64,000 bases of DNA, taken from NCBI RefSeq assembly GCF_008831285.2, contig NC_045147.1:21778981-21842980 (forward strand), in the 5' to 3' direction. Both the position numbers and the translations under genes were made by a program. Below, piece by piece: positions 13,901 to 26,484 of the stretch; the first letter of the stretch is position 1; the number at the start of each line of letters is the position of its first letter. Under the pieces are notes generated by a model. The model was not told the origin of the DNA. It saw only the letters and a list, made by a program, of their open reading frames with translations, and did not search any database. The stretch comes from Nymphaea colorata (taxonomy: Eukaryota > Streptophyta > Magnoliopsida > Nymphaeales > Nymphaeaceae).

Positions 13901-14924
13901 GGCGCGCACACACACACACGCACACATATTCTTGATGCTCCTCCTTTTTGCTAGAAGCTACAAGAAAGAATCTTTTAGCAAATTCTTGCAAATTGAGAAG
14001 ATCAGAACAAGAACCTAGCTTTTCAGAAAGGCATAACAGGATACCAAAAAACAGTGCAGGTAAAGTCCTGGGACATTAATATGGGACATGCTGCTGGGTA
14101 ACTAAATGAAAGTCTTTAAATCTTCCAATCATGACTCGGACATGTCAACATTTGCATAAAGAATAATTGGCGTACCGGTATTCATGCACTTCTTCGCTGC
14201 AGGTAAATAGCTGCCAGGAGGCGCCCTCTCCATAGAAGACAACTTGGTAATACATCAACCAATCTTTGTACCTGCGAGCCTGCTGTCTTGCTGTTTCATC
14301 AATTGCATTCTCACAATACTCATCAAGCGACTCGAGATTTGGACTCCCTTGCAGATCGCACATGTTCTCTCCCACAGGACTTTGGTATACAAAAATCTGT
14401 TTCCAAAGAGAGGGTGCAAATTCTTTGCGGATGTCACGTGGTGAGACCAACATTGCTTGAAGAAAGTGGGACGTCATCTGAAGTTCCTCACTCCTGAGCT
14501 TCCAAACCAGGGAGAGATAGAAATAAGCACATGCTACAATGTACTGATTCGAAGCAGCCCCTGTTTTCCCATGTTCATCCAAGAGTGCTGGTATTTGCAG
14601 CATTTCCTCGGCTTTCTGCAAGCAGATAATTCTCGACTCACAGAACTTCGTGATCTTGAGTGCTGCTTCGATTTTTTCAATTCCCCAGTAGAGGTTGGAG
14701 ATGACAGAATGGTCAGCGAACTCAAAAAACTCCTGCTTCTTCCGAATATTGAGCTTAGAAGCACATCTGAGCTTCAGAGATTTACGTTGCTCCGGGTGCA
14801 TGAGGAGCTGGGACATGAAGTCATCAACTAAGATTATCAATGCCCTTAAGGAATTCAGGTCTAATCTTTGAAAGTTGGTGGTAGCCGAGAATGAGGAGGA
14901 AGCAGATGAGAGAAAGGAAGCCAT
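2185..14924 (-). CDS. LIN-like armadillo/WD40 protein (putative E3 ligase LIN family, no U-box seen)
   Basis: Fifteen exons on the minus strand: 14176-14924, 13254-13320, 11399-11505, 10042-11340, 8904-9045, 8324-8569, 7546-7840, 7352-7479, 6915-7037, 4453-4584, 4230-4352, 3935-4045, 2650-2796, 2425-2553 and 2185-2316. All have GT-AG borders and all phases close, giving 3930 nt and 1309 aa. The start is the ATG at 14924 (MASFLSSASS); an in-frame ATG lies upstream at 15188, but the LIN-type N-terminal homology begins after MASF. Residues about 15-250 match the LIN N-terminal region (NLYWGIEKIEAAL, ARRYKDWLMYYQ). Residues about 480-1000 are helical repeats of HEAT/ARM type. Residues about 1020-1309 are WD40 blades (SGHSDGTIK, VWDIKGRSVKL, GDSLLSGSMDKTI). 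I find no U-box signature between the N-terminal region and the repeats, unlike legume LIN/CERBERUS but as I recall for Arabidopsis AT3G06880. Ligase activity is therefore doubtful. The last residues are MIKVCAS where relatives end near LIKGWIPL. Long introns (notably 4585-6914) carry repeats. Confidence 0.88.
5240..5870. repeat. Diverged GAGCTCGAG-type element in a LIN intron
   Basis: This intron stretch is rich in alternating CTCGAG/GAGCTC-like words (AATGAGTCAAGCTCGAGCC near 5296-5314, GAGTTTTGACTTGAGCTCCAG near 5810). They resemble the elements at 23.4, 35.9 and 61.2 kb. Ends and target duplication could not be fixed, so it is called as a fragment. It also contains a TTCTTC/CTCTCT tract near 5447-5478. 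Confidence 0.4.
6125..6445. repeat. Cluster of GGGACTGG palindromes in a LIN intron
   Basis: The motif GGGACTGG or its reverse complement recurs at least four times in about 320 bp (near 6137, 6265, 6301-6325 and 6427). The best copy is a perfect palindrome with 11-bp arms at 6301-6311 and 6315-6325 and a 3-nt spacer. Most copies have the form CCAGTCCCA..TGGGACTGG followed by TTTT. It looks like a nested or tandem mobile-element remnant; I do not recognise the family. Confidence 0.55.
7885..7940. repeat. (GA)n microsatellite
   Basis: An uninterrupted GA/AG dinucleotide run of about 56 bp in the LIN-like gene intron between the exons at 7546-7840 and 8324-8569. It is likely to vary in length between individuals. 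Confidence 0.95.
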
Positions 14925-15189
14925 GGGGGCTTGCAGAGTGAGTGTAGCAGTATGAAGTTTTTTGGTTAAAAGGTAGCATGTGAAAGAGATAGGAAAGCCA
15001 AACGGATTCGAAGAAGAAACACTAGCCCACGGGTTCGAAGAAGAAACACTAGCCCGTGAGTGATGCAGACAAAGGACAACCCAGATTTCGTGGCCAATTT
15101 TGGTGGCCCCTAAAGACCCCTCAGTCTGAAGGATGGAAGGACGTTGCTTTCTGACTCGAGAAACAACGGTAATTATTCTCTGCAGCACT

Positions 15190-18100
15190 GAGGTCAGTCT
15201 ATTTAACCTGTCTTCTTAGTGAGGGACCTTAATTCCGAAAAGGATCCTCGCTTTTCTGGATTTCCTCATATTAGGTTACGCTATTCTAAAAACTGCCAAC
15301 CCAATCTCTCTCTCTCTCTCATAATATATATGTATACGCTGGCACACATACACACACGCAGAGTTCGAAAGTAAAACTGATTTTTTCAGTTATTTTTTTC
15401 TCACTTTTTCTTCTTTTTTACATTCCATTTCACAACCATTTTTCTCCATCTTAAGATTGATGGACCATAAGAAGAAAAAAAATGGAACTGGTATCACAGA
15501 ACACACACACACACAAATAAAGCTGTCATGAGTTGTTAGACTTGACATATCAACTAAACTGATGCTTAGTTTGAGTTTATGAGGAATCATGGGAGCAGGT
15601 TTTCGTTTGGCGGCTTCGACATAGCAGCACTTTATCAGGGTCTGAAAAAATGAAAACTCGTCTTTGAAATTAGGGCAAAACAAGGACTCTAAATATAAAA
15701 TTGAGCTTTCCTTTATCCAATGTCCAAACCCCGAAATAGGAGGACCCGCCAACCCTGTGCGCGCATGCAGCCGGTGCTTGCAGGTAGGTCATGTTGCAAC
15801 CCCGACGGTAGATTTCTTAAATCTACTGTCAACGGTGGATCCTTGCACAGTATTCTGCCATCGAAGAACAGGATCCGTGGACCATTACCAGTTTTCTCGC
15901 AACCAATGTCAACATCCTGAATGCAGGCGTCTTTTTTTCGTCAAAAACATAAAGATAATCAGTTTGTCTCTATCGTATTGAATCTGCAAAAGACACAACT
16001 TTATAAAATAAATAAAAAATGATGACGATCACGATAATTATGATCATTGTTATTATTAGTAACCAACAGGTTGAGAGCGCAAGCTCTCATTCTTGTGTTC
16101 ATTTCTATAAAATACTGTGTTCATTTCTATAAAATACCAAGCATGCTTTCAGTGTTTTAGATGAACGTTTCTACTATGTTTCAATTTGTATCTTGGTGCC
16201 CCTTTTTTTTAATATATGGAATTGACATCATATGAACTCAAGATAGAAACGAGCTGTGTCCTATTTGTTGCGCTAACCTATGAACAAATATAGATAAAAG
16301 CCCCTATTAATTATGGTATGGAAATAGGGTGTCGAGACTCTATACTTATAAAGTCCAACCTCCTATCTAGGTGTTCCTGGAGCTTTAGTTGGCAGGTAGA
16401 ATCGATTAATTTGAGAACACAGTTACATGTATCGTGGATTAAAAGAACTGGAAAAACAAGTATGATGTGGTTATTTAAAATAGTATTTCCGTAAACGGCC
16501 ATCGGAAGTGCCGCCTTCAAATTTCATCCCCAACTTTATGATTCTAAGAGGCCATTGACAGTATCGCCTTCAAATTTTAATTTTAAAAATTATGCTCACC
16601 GTGTGGTGGTTTCCAAGTTCCAATTTTCCACATAAAACTGATGGGATCGGCGATCATTGGATCCGGATCTTAAATTGGGACCACGCTGCATTATTATTCA
16701 ATTCAAGCTCTTGCATATCTAACGGGGCTGCTGCTGTTTATCTGAACTTAATAAAAGCTTGCAGACCTAATTGGATATTAATGGGTTGAACCCATTTGCT
16801 TTCTTCACGTCCACTGCAGTTTGCTGCTCTTCTGTCAGTGTAGTTCTATATCCCGATTAGATAAAGGGGTCGGATTTGTTGGTGTACTTGTTGCCAATTC
16901 TGAAATGATATATATTTAGGATTACGGTGCCAATAAGTGCCTTGCCCACGTTAGGATGTTCGTTCAACTCAATTCATTTTGGAGGCTATAAAACATTGGT
17001 ATGCCAGGGAACCCCAACCTCCACCTTTGAGCGAGAGAAAATTATTACAGGAATCTGAGGCATTTATTTCTCTAGTTTATTGCATGTCCAAAGAAAGTTG
17101 CAACCGAAGAAAGGGAGAACGGGATGCGGTCACGAGCTTTCACGAGAGAAGTTTTGACGTTTGCTGGATTGCAATTTTCTATCCATTTTGTTCCAGAGTC
17201 GGAATGTTTCTTGTTCTCTCTGGGCCCTAATCAATAATTTTTGACTCATATTGTTTGTCTCATGTGTCATGTGACTCGATCAGCCGGCCATGGACATGAA
17301 GCAAAGCTTTTCTTGTTAATTTCACAGGCAGTATTCAAGGAACATTGCAGATTTAAGAAGGTATGGATTTTTCCAGATTTATTCATGATTTAGATGATTA
17401 TGGTTTAGATAACTGTTTAAGCCTACCTCATCCGCGGTTTACTGTGATGCCATTTCAGAGCTGCCTTTTAGTTGGGGTAGATCTATCATTTAACCTTTCT
17501 CCTAACAGCTGCTGATGGGGTGTTAATCTCATGGATTTCATGTAAAAAGTTTACAGAAAGGCAAGCATTACTCCGAAACATCATGTAAGTTGAAGATTCT
17601 AACTCATAACGCAAGTATTATTTTGCAAAAATCCTAAAAAGGTCTTACACCTACCGTGCAGATAGAGACGGGCTAATGATCCACGCAGGATAGCTATGCT
17701 AGAATATGGACGCTATTTTTAAGCTCCCTATCTTTGGTCTGCTTACTCATTCTTGGCTGTTACTAGCTGGTAGGAGTGGTTTCGAATTTTGATAGCCATC
17801 TAATGTACCTCCAAGAAAACTGATCTCGTTCGGAGAATCGTCCAGATTATGAGCCTGTACTAGTTTTTTGGCCGTTTCCCTATCTATAGGCATCGACCAT
17901 TGATGCTGTGACAAATTTTTAGGGCAATTTATATAGATGGACCTAACTGCGGTAAATTTTCTTTAGCTGCAATGCGGTACTACACATACCTACTTTCGAG
18001 AAATTGTGGAGGTGGCCAGTTATCTTGCTTTTGCTTGCTAAGCTTGTGTTCTTAACTGTGTCTGCAGGAACAACCCGAAAAAGCTTGAGGTACGTTCAGG

Positions 18101-19535
18101 CTGTCCTGTTCTGTGCAATTGTTTGAGTGGACGGGGGTTTGTCCTAAACATATATGTCATGTCGGTTTATTAATGCATTTGCTACTAAATTAGTTAGTTG
18201 TTAAAACATGGAAGCATGTGAAGTTATGTCCTGATAATCAGGCTTGTAGCCTTGCACCAGCATTTGACGGGTCAAACCTCTCATTTGGATGAGAACAAAA
18301 CGCAAGCAGAGCCTGGACTAATGGGAAATCTTAGAAATTAAAAGTGAAAAATCCTTCCGTTTGTGGAATTGGTAACCACCACCTGAAGGAGATGGAACCC
18401 AACAGTAAAAGTATCAACCACTTCTTCTATTTCATAAAATGCCCAGAACAACTTCCCACAAAACAGCTACAACCTTTTATATGTTTCTGGGTGTGTTTAA
18501 GAAGTGGAAACCACCACAAGGTGGGATGCCTGGCTCTGATGATCTAACCTCTCGTACCTATGGCTGCCTTACTGATCATGCAAAATTTTCAAGGTCAAGG
18601 TCCTATGGACGTCAGGCAATTTCACAAGAGCTACGGGATTCTGCCATTACAATTTGACCAAGACTCCAGACCAAGTTCTCATTTCCTCTCAGGTTTGCTG
18701 CAAGATGATGAAGAGCATTGTCTCTTTTTTCAGAATCATGATTGAATTGGGTTATGCGGCTCGAAAAGTTGTTTGGGGGATCATGCAAGGTTTCGGCCAA
18801 AGCCACCCTGCAATTTGCAGTGTTCTATTGTATTTAGTGCTCCGAAATGGGTCCTGTTCTTGGCAGTTTTGTGAGTCTGATCCTGTTGCAATCAGCTTCT
18901 AAGCTGGGACCAGGGGTGCCACTAAATTAGGTATGCCCAATTATTTACGTTCACATTCCTTTTAATCAGTTAGGCGCATAAATTCGCATTCGATTTGTCT
19001 GGTTTCCTCATTGATAACAAGCAAAGGACAAGCTGGTAAGGGAGTTTCTTGCTTGTCGCTGGCATACTGCAGTTTCTCACAATATATATATTGGATCCTT
19101 TGTGTACTTGATATAAAATAATCTTGTGACTGCTAGAAAGTGGGGTTTTTTCTTTTGTAACTGTTGCCGAACAAAGTTTTTGTATCCCAGAAAATTTTAT
19201 GTTTTGTTCACCCAACAGCTAGTGGTAATCGAGGGAAGTACAGGTTTCCCTCGGGCATCAACCGGAAGATCATCACTGAAACACGAGGGCTTCGTCTGCC
19301 AGCTTCCTATCTGAATAAACTTGGAAATTGTTCAAGTTTCCATTTCTGAACTTTTTTTCTTCTTCAAATTTTAAAAAGAGACATATTTTCTCAAATTGTT
19401 AAGAAGTACTCGAGCCTTTTACAGATTGCCAGCTAAGGACCTGATGCCACTCGTTTGTTCATTGTTTTGCACCATTTTATCTTCTATTCAGCCAGCTAAA
19501 CTTTTCATTTTTTTTCTTACTCTTCTCATAAAGCA
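15190..19535. other. Intergenic stretch with weak, unassigned exon-like signals
   Basis: No complete gene was recognised. Short plus-strand stretches look exon-like: 17329-17360 (after TTTCACAG, before GTATGG), 18069-18090 (after TCTGCAG, before GTACG), 18440-18660 open in two frames, and 19220-19345 open after an ACCCAACAG acceptor. They share no family resemblance that I can see, so a spliced non-coding RNA or decayed gene is as likely as a protein gene. A TTAAATAG box near 15199-15206 could serve the LIN-like gene. A CA tract lies near 15504-15515. Confidence 0.3.
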
Positions 19536-19543
19536 GAGCTGAA

Positions 19544-19769
19544 CAGGGGCGGAGCCAGAATTTTCTTCAGGGGCGGGCGGAGCCAGGATTTTCTTCAGGG
19601 GCGGGCCGACAGTCCAACCTCTGGATATGGATAGGGTTAAATTGAATTCAAATCCAAAAATTACATGACATAATTAAAAAAATTTATTTTTTTCAATGTA
19701 ACTTTTTTTTTTCATTGGTCAGTGAAGCCATGGCCTTGGCGAGCCCCCCCCTCCCTCCCTCCGCCCCTG
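19544..19769. mobile_element. hAT-type MITE (226 bp) with 8-bp target duplication
   Basis: The left end CAGGGGCGGAGCCAG and the right end CTCCGCCCCTG are terminal inverted repeats. They are flanked by GAGCTGAA (19536-19543) and GAGCTGGA (19770-19777), an 8-bp target duplication with one mismatch. The first ~30 bp is duplicated internally (GGCGGAGCCAG..TTTTCTTCAGGGGCGG occurs twice). There is no coding capacity. Eight-bp duplications and CAGGGGCGG-type ends are typical of the hAT superfamily. Confidence 0.85.
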
Positions 19770-21796
19770 GAGCTGGACATGCCTTATGAATAAGAGGAGA
19801 AGGGCACAATGGTGGAGACAAGTGTGGGCTAATGTGCAGGATTGTTTACACTGGCTTAGTCATTGTTATTGATTTATATATTAGGTGCCCCACAAGTTTA
19901 AAATGTATACCACTAATGTCCCTAATGCAAAAATTTCTGGCTCTGCCATGTGGGGTCATGGAATCCACCTAACGTAGCTAGCAGGGAAATCGTCCTCCTT
20001 GCAAGGTAGGAGATCTCAAACGAACTAATGCTGTCCGAAAATGTTCATGTTCAGGTTTGGATCTGGGATTTTTGAGAGCTCGGTCCTTCAAGTAATTTAT
20101 AAGGTAAGAGGCAGGTCTACATCAGTAAATTGTTGATCTAAAATCATTGGAATTGGACGCGTAGCATGAGAAACAGTTTTCCTACTGCAGAGAAAACATG
20201 GAGCTGCAAGTAGACAGTACCAGCTCTGGTTTGCTCTGCTTAGTCCAGCCACTGACAGGAGCACCAGTCTGTGGGAATCTGAGGCGTTTTCTCCAATGGT
20301 AAAATTTCACTTCCCTCATCAATCATTTTCTCGCATTTATTGGTCGAGAATCAAAGAATAAAGAGAAGAAGAAGGAAAAAGTCGGCGTACATAAAACATC
20401 AAAGAATATTGACGTGGACAAATGCAATTGTAGAGAAAAAGAGGAAGGGAGAGGGAGGCAAGACAAATCGTGTAGGTTAAATTGCTGGCCTTCACGTGAA
20501 CAGCCTGTTCAGAACTCATGGAAACACCAATCGAGCACCGATTTTCAACTCCTTTGACAGGTTATGAAGAAAGAGACAAGTGATTCTCGGGAGAAATTAC
20601 ATGGAACATTGGAAGGATATGAATACGAAATGGAGTCCCTTTCATATGAAAGCGTTCACCTTTCTTACTCATAGTAGACAAGTCCAGAAACCAGGCGTCC
20701 CGTGATCTCGAGACAATGAGAAAGCAAGTGCCGGTCAAAGCCGAACTAACATGGTTCATAGGAATCTCGTTCCGATCCATGTGAGACTTCATTTCTCATG
20801 AAAATGGGCAATATTTGGTTTCACCGGAAGTGTTTTTCATGACCAACTTCGTACGTGTCGCTTTTCTCTCTTGAGGGGAGAAAGGATCATTCCTTTCACA
20901 GTACAAAACACGACAAGACGATCACTTCATTTATATTAAAATTTTGCTTACATTCTCGCTATCGTTCATGGTTATGCACATGAAGCAAGGGTTTTCAAGC
21001 ATTTTTACATTATAATTTTAGGAGAAGTACAAAGGATTTTACATTATAATTTTAGACGAAGTACAAACTCCCCAGATGCTGATGAACTTGGGATCGGTGC
21101 TATTAATGCGGGTGCGTAGATAATATTTTTTTTATTCCTCTAAGTATTCTCATTATCGATACGGCCCAATACAAACCTAATTCGCCTTTGACTTGAAAAG
21201 ACTGATCCCTGTCTCGATGGTCCAAAGTTATTTCTTCATGCCGCAACCCAACTTTAGATGAGAGAATAGATCAGTAGGTGCTGTCAGAATATCGATCTTA
21301 CACCAGATTTTTTTTTCTTTGACTATGATCCGACTTGACAAGAAAGTGCATTTGGTTTTTTGAATTCATGATTTGCTTGAATTTTCCACCCATTAGAGCC
21401 GCTGCAGCATTTAAGCCAATCCTTCCGAATATTTTTACAAGAATGGAGGAGGCTAATATTGTGCTGAGAGACCTAGCTTCTTGGTTCCTGACTCACTTCC
21501 CCTGACTGTGCAAGACTCTGCAGGAAAATCTTCAGTCCTGCAAGAACAACTTATTTTTCCCTTAAACCAAGTTTGTGGTGAGGTTTGAATTCGTGACCGG
21601 CTGCTTACCAGACAAAGACTTCCCTGGTTTTGCTAATCCGTTACATCAGCAAATCCTTCAATTTTTGCGGCAATTATGAGAGACATCTGATCATTGTAGC
21701 AAGTTGCAACTATGGGTACCGCTAACTATGTTGTTCTATCTTATCTTGTTCTATCTGAACGACATATTTTCTTATGATCCGTCAATACTCAATAGG

Positions 21797-22155
21797 AATG
21801 TCAATGGATTAGATTCGAATTGGATATGCTCTTAATCGTACTTGCTTTTTTGAATGTTCATATATGCAGATTCGAATTTGGATTCAAATACCAACAAAGA
21901 AATGTCATATCTGAATCCAAAATCCAATTTTATAATTCAAATACAATTCGAATCTGATTTTTACCTTCTTAAATCCGAATTTTGAGTCGAATCTGGTTGA
22001 TTTTCAAAATATAAGAGTATTAGACATAATATATTTATTCTTATATGATTTTTTAATTGAATATTGAAAATTTTTTCATATTCTGTTTTTTTTTTTCAGA
22101 ATGGTTTCGTTCAGATATCTAATCCAAAACAGATATATTTACATTCTTACTTTGA
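21797..22155. mobile_element. AT-rich MITE-like element, GGATTAGAT family
   Basis: The left end is near AGGAATGTCAATGGATTAGAT. The right end, read in reverse complement, is AAGAATGTAAAT followed by TTTTGGATTAGAT. Internal words such as GAATCCAAATCC repeat in both orientations. The right half is clearly homologous to 39605-39805, and the left end to 30487-30530, so at least three family members lie in the window. Exact borders are uncertain. The rest of 19.8-23.3 kb holds no gene that I can support. Confidence 0.5.
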
Positions 22156-23368
22156 TCAACAAATTTCTAATAATATGAATGTTGAGAAAATTAAACAATC
22201 CGGAAGTATGTAAACGTACGAGCAAGATTGCCTTCCGATAACGTAATCGGTACCAAGCAAACGACTGTAAGTCCCGGCGATTTGGTCTGACTCACCTGAG
22301 TATACATTACCTCAGGTTAAATTATCGACACCACATGCGGATCCGCGTAATTCACTAGTGACAAGAACATCGAACAGGATTCACAAAGATCAGATAACTT
22401 CAAGATTGAAATAACGACACGGGAATCTTGTATCAGATAGATTATATAGTTGGTTCTTGTCATGATTCCAAAGAATCGGCCCATAAGGATCAAATTCTGC
22501 ATACTTGATCTGTTTATCAGTTAAATTATGCCTCCAGCCTAGGAAGTGAAGCATTCTCCCAAATTATTGCATTGGTGAGCAACAAAAGAACCCATTGTCC
22601 GAAGCCAAAAATCAATTAGACAATTTGTTGCGTTTGGTCAATTTATTTAACTTTATTTTGAATGATCTTGGCATGTTCCTAATGCTAAAAACAACTTCGG
22701 TCACAGGAAAAGAAATGCATTACTGAGGAGAGAGAGAGGGTGGTGGGGCTCGGAATCAGCCATATAATTGAAGCTCACTGTCTGTACTGCGATTGGCATC
22801 TTCTCCAAAAGAAGGTTGATGATCTTGCTGCCCGCTGCCTTTTCATTCAAACCTTTGTCACATTCCTTCACACATCATGCGGAACTTTCGGTGTAATAAG
22901 GACTCCGAATGCACAATATGTGCTTAAAATAATCTGAAAAGGATTTGAGCAATTTCTTATATACCTTATGGGGCTGCTAAGTACAAAGTTTATTATGCTT
23001 TCTGCTGTTTCTGCTATTTATTTATTATTCCATGTATACCATATATTTTGGATGAGTGTTTGTGCTATTCAATGATCCAGGTAGACATGTTCCCACATTT
23101 TATTACTGATACAAAATCTTTTACGACGGCAAAGCGAATGATTTTGCCTGGTTAAGCTAGGGTCCTGTTTAAGGCATGTCCTAGTTTGATTCTTATTATG
23201 TTCTTGTGTCTTAAGTGATGAGACACAGTATTCAAGCTGAATGGTATACCGTTGCCATCATTGATGCTGCAACAACTAGAACCTGGAGGTGGGGGTAATT
23301 TTTTTTTTTTTGGTAGTGGGGGAGGGGGCGGGGGTTTGGGAGAGGGCTTGGGTTCTCTTTTCTAGCAG

Positions 23369-23861
23369 TAGGGCTGCACAATGAGCCGAGCCAACTTGGG
23401 CTTGACTCTAATTCGCTCGAAAAAACTCGGCTCATGCTCGATTCATTCATAAACAAGCCGAGTTTGAACTTACAAAGATACTCAAAACGATTAACGAGTC
23501 GAGTTAGAGTTTCAAGAACTCGACTCATTTATACTCGACTCACAAACCAGTACTCTATATAATATTGCCAAAACCGGTTCACCGAATCACCGGTTTTAAC
23601 TTTTAGGGTAAAAGCAATTTTTCACAAGTTACACGAGTTAAAAGCTTACATGAGTTAAACGAGTTACGCGAGTTAATGCTTACACGAGTTAAATGAGCTA
23701 ATGCTTATAGAGTTAACGTTAAATGAGTTAACACCTAGCGAGTTAAACGAGTCGAGTTTGAACTCAATTTTGTGCAGTCGAATTGAGCTCCAGCTTGCTA
23801 TGAGGAGCTTGACTCAAGTTGGAGTCGAGCTCGGGCTCAACTAGGCTCGTGTGCAGCCCTA
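23369..23861. mobile_element. GAGCTCGAG-rich non-autonomous element with inverted ends
   Basis: The left end TAGGGCTGCACAATGAGC and the right end (reverse complement TAGGGCTGCACACGAGCC) form inverted repeats of about 20 bp. The interior is full of degenerate ACGAGTTAAA and GAGTCGAG words. No open frame is meaningful. The flanks (CTAGCAG and ACCAGCAG) suggest a target duplication but do not match fully. Probably a hAT-like MITE. Confidence 0.6.
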
Positions 23862-25829
23862 GGACCAGCAGTGGGTAATAAAGCTCGTGCTCACCCGGAC
23901 AAAGCGAATGATTTTTTTTACGAGGACAACAAGGATTCCAATCATTTATTACTCATGAATGTGTTTATAGGTGATGAACTGGTTGCTAACAGAAATAATT
24001 TTGAGCAGGAATTTTCTCTTGGTTAACCTTTTCATTTTAACGGCTTCACTTATTTGGGATCACGGGCTCTAGTCTGTCCAAAAGAAATCTTTCACTCCAA
24101 TGAATTTGAATAGCCTAATCCTGACGCTTTAACAGCTTCACTTGTGTGGGGATTCACGTGCTCTAGTCTGTCCAAGATAGGCCTTTCAGTCCAATGAACT
24201 TGAATAGTCTTCTATTAAATGGTCGCTGTTGTTTAAAGTTAAACACAAGCTACAAGCCAGAGAAATCACTGGAACAAGTTTTACCATTGCACCAGGAATC
24301 TGCAAGCATGTGCACGGATGCAAAGTGTGGTCATGTGAGCGAATTTGTGCCCACATGACACTTTTTATCTAATCAACCAACTACTGGTTTGCAAGCTTGT
24401 TCCTTCTTCTTCCTCTCAAGAATAGCTAAGAATTCACCAACAAACCCATGGAAGTTTTGGGTGTGATTCGCTCAATTTCTTGAAGAAACTCTCCACCGAA
24501 AATGGATGATGTGGGTTCCCTTAGCTTTTCACGATTCCATCTTCAGGAGAAAAAAACAGGTCCAATATAAGAACATGAACTTTGAATACTTGGACGAGAG
24601 GATCCCGGGCGTCATTTTTTGAGACCTGCGAGTACTTGGTGGTTTTACTCGATTTACAGAAAACTGACTGACTGCCAATGAAGAATTACCACATTTATTC
24701 GGCTCACCTGACACCGATTTTACGGCAAGGGCCTGGGTGCCTGATGCTCAGGCCTCGTTTAAATTGAGAAAGAGAGCATCATTCTCACACAAGAATGGGC
24801 ATGGGGGCAGGCACCTCAGTACTCATCTTGGCCTTTAGAAATGGGTTGTCAGGCCAGTCCGAGCGCCTCTGATCAAGCTTGACTCGGTCCAACAACTTAT
24901 ATATAATATTATTTTATAATATATATTATTATAATTAATTATATTTATATATTATTTTATATTAAAAATATTATTTTTTAATGTCAACAGGTTGAATCGG
25001 GCAGGCGAGTCGATGCCCAACCTTACACACATATGACTACTAAATCAATAGAAAACACTAAAACAGCCAAACACTACGTTAAAATTGCCTTTAATCGTCC
25101 ATGTCAATCGACGGCTAGCCTGTTCATCGAAAGCGGAGGTTTCCCTTTGCTCCTCAAACTCGGGGACAGCAATTCTATTGAATTTGGTACGGAGTGCTAA
25201 GCGCAAGCCGAGGCGGTGAGTCGAAGAAGCCTAGAGCGTAGGCAGGATCAAGTGCATTAAGTGGTTCCCTTAAAAAAAGTAAACCAATAAACTGAAACGT
25301 CAATTCTAGAAATTAATAATAAAATTGAAGTATTTCTCAATGAAAAATGTACGACTCACGTTAGTGATAGTGAAACAATTAAAATGCAGCTAGAAATGGC
25401 TAATCTAGAACAAAGGCGCATCGGCGGCTAACTCGCCCATGTATCCTCCCATGGGTGTGATGCATCCAAAGCACTATGGGTTTTCTTCAGTGGTTACTAC
25501 CCTTTCCCAATTCCATGCTTAACAGATGTGTCAAACCTTCCTTTCAAACAACTTGTTTTTCTGAATTCTACAAAATCTTCTAATTTGACATACATACCCA
25601 TATGCTTATGTACTCAAATTACATGCAGGAAAAAAAAAAAGCTACTTCAATCCCAGAAGAAGAGAAGAAAGAAAAGAGAATTTTACCTCATACAGCAAAA
25701 TAATTAGGAAAAAAATGAGAAAATTTTCAAAAATCAAATCACCTAGGAACATCTAGCTAGGCGTTCAGCCAAGCTTAGGGGCATAGACGAGCCCAAACGC
25801 AAGCTAAGGCATGTCTTTGCAATATAGCT

Positions 25830-26159
25830 TCAGGGCATCACCACAACTCCATCTGTGTTTAGATTTAGTTCATTCAGTATCAAGTTGATCCTTAGACAAG
25901 AATTTGGTAAATCAATTATATTAGGAGCAAACATTAACCACTGATGCTTTCTATGTGGCCACTCCCATGGAGTTGACAAGACTCCTGCAGTGATTGACAA
26001 CTTGGACTGCTTCAATAGCCAAAAAGATTTGTTAACCACATTATAAAACTCTCTGGCTGCCAATGGGCCTTCCTGGACTAACGGCAGTGAGGTCATCGAT
26101 TTCCCAAATGTGGCAAACGGGTGCATACAATGTGTGCACCACTTCGTTCTCGCAAACAA
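25830..26159 (-). other. Unassigned open frame
   Basis: A 109-codon minus-strand frame whose composition is not obviously random (LLKQSKLSITAGVL, EWPHRKHQWLMFAP). It has no recognised domain. It could be a mobile-element remnant or a downstream exon of the gene starting at 29469. I do not call it a gene. The rest of 23.9-26.4 kb shows only AT-rich intergenic sequence. Confidence 0.2.
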
Positions 26160-26484
26160 GTGTTGCTCAAATCATGTATAGTCATTGAAGACGGGGTAAA
26201 GTTTATTGCAATAACACTGTCGGGAGGATATAAAATGTAAATGCTCTTAATAACACATAAACACTTGTACAGTAAGGGAAGAGCTCCAGCCATGCCAAGA
26301 TGTAGAACGGAACACAATATACATGATTACATATGATATCATGGTTTACTTCCCATGAACAGAGAGAACCAATATGACAACAAAAAAATGTCACCCACCC
26401 AAAAACTGATTCTGCAACAACCAATGGCCTGGAGAGAGAGAGAGAGAAAGTTGAAGCATCTGTATAACAAACGACGACCATGCT

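Noticed and set aside
18520-18545. Sequence TGCCTGGCTC resembling the start of miR160
   Set aside because: Only about 10 nt match and no complementary arm was seen nearby.
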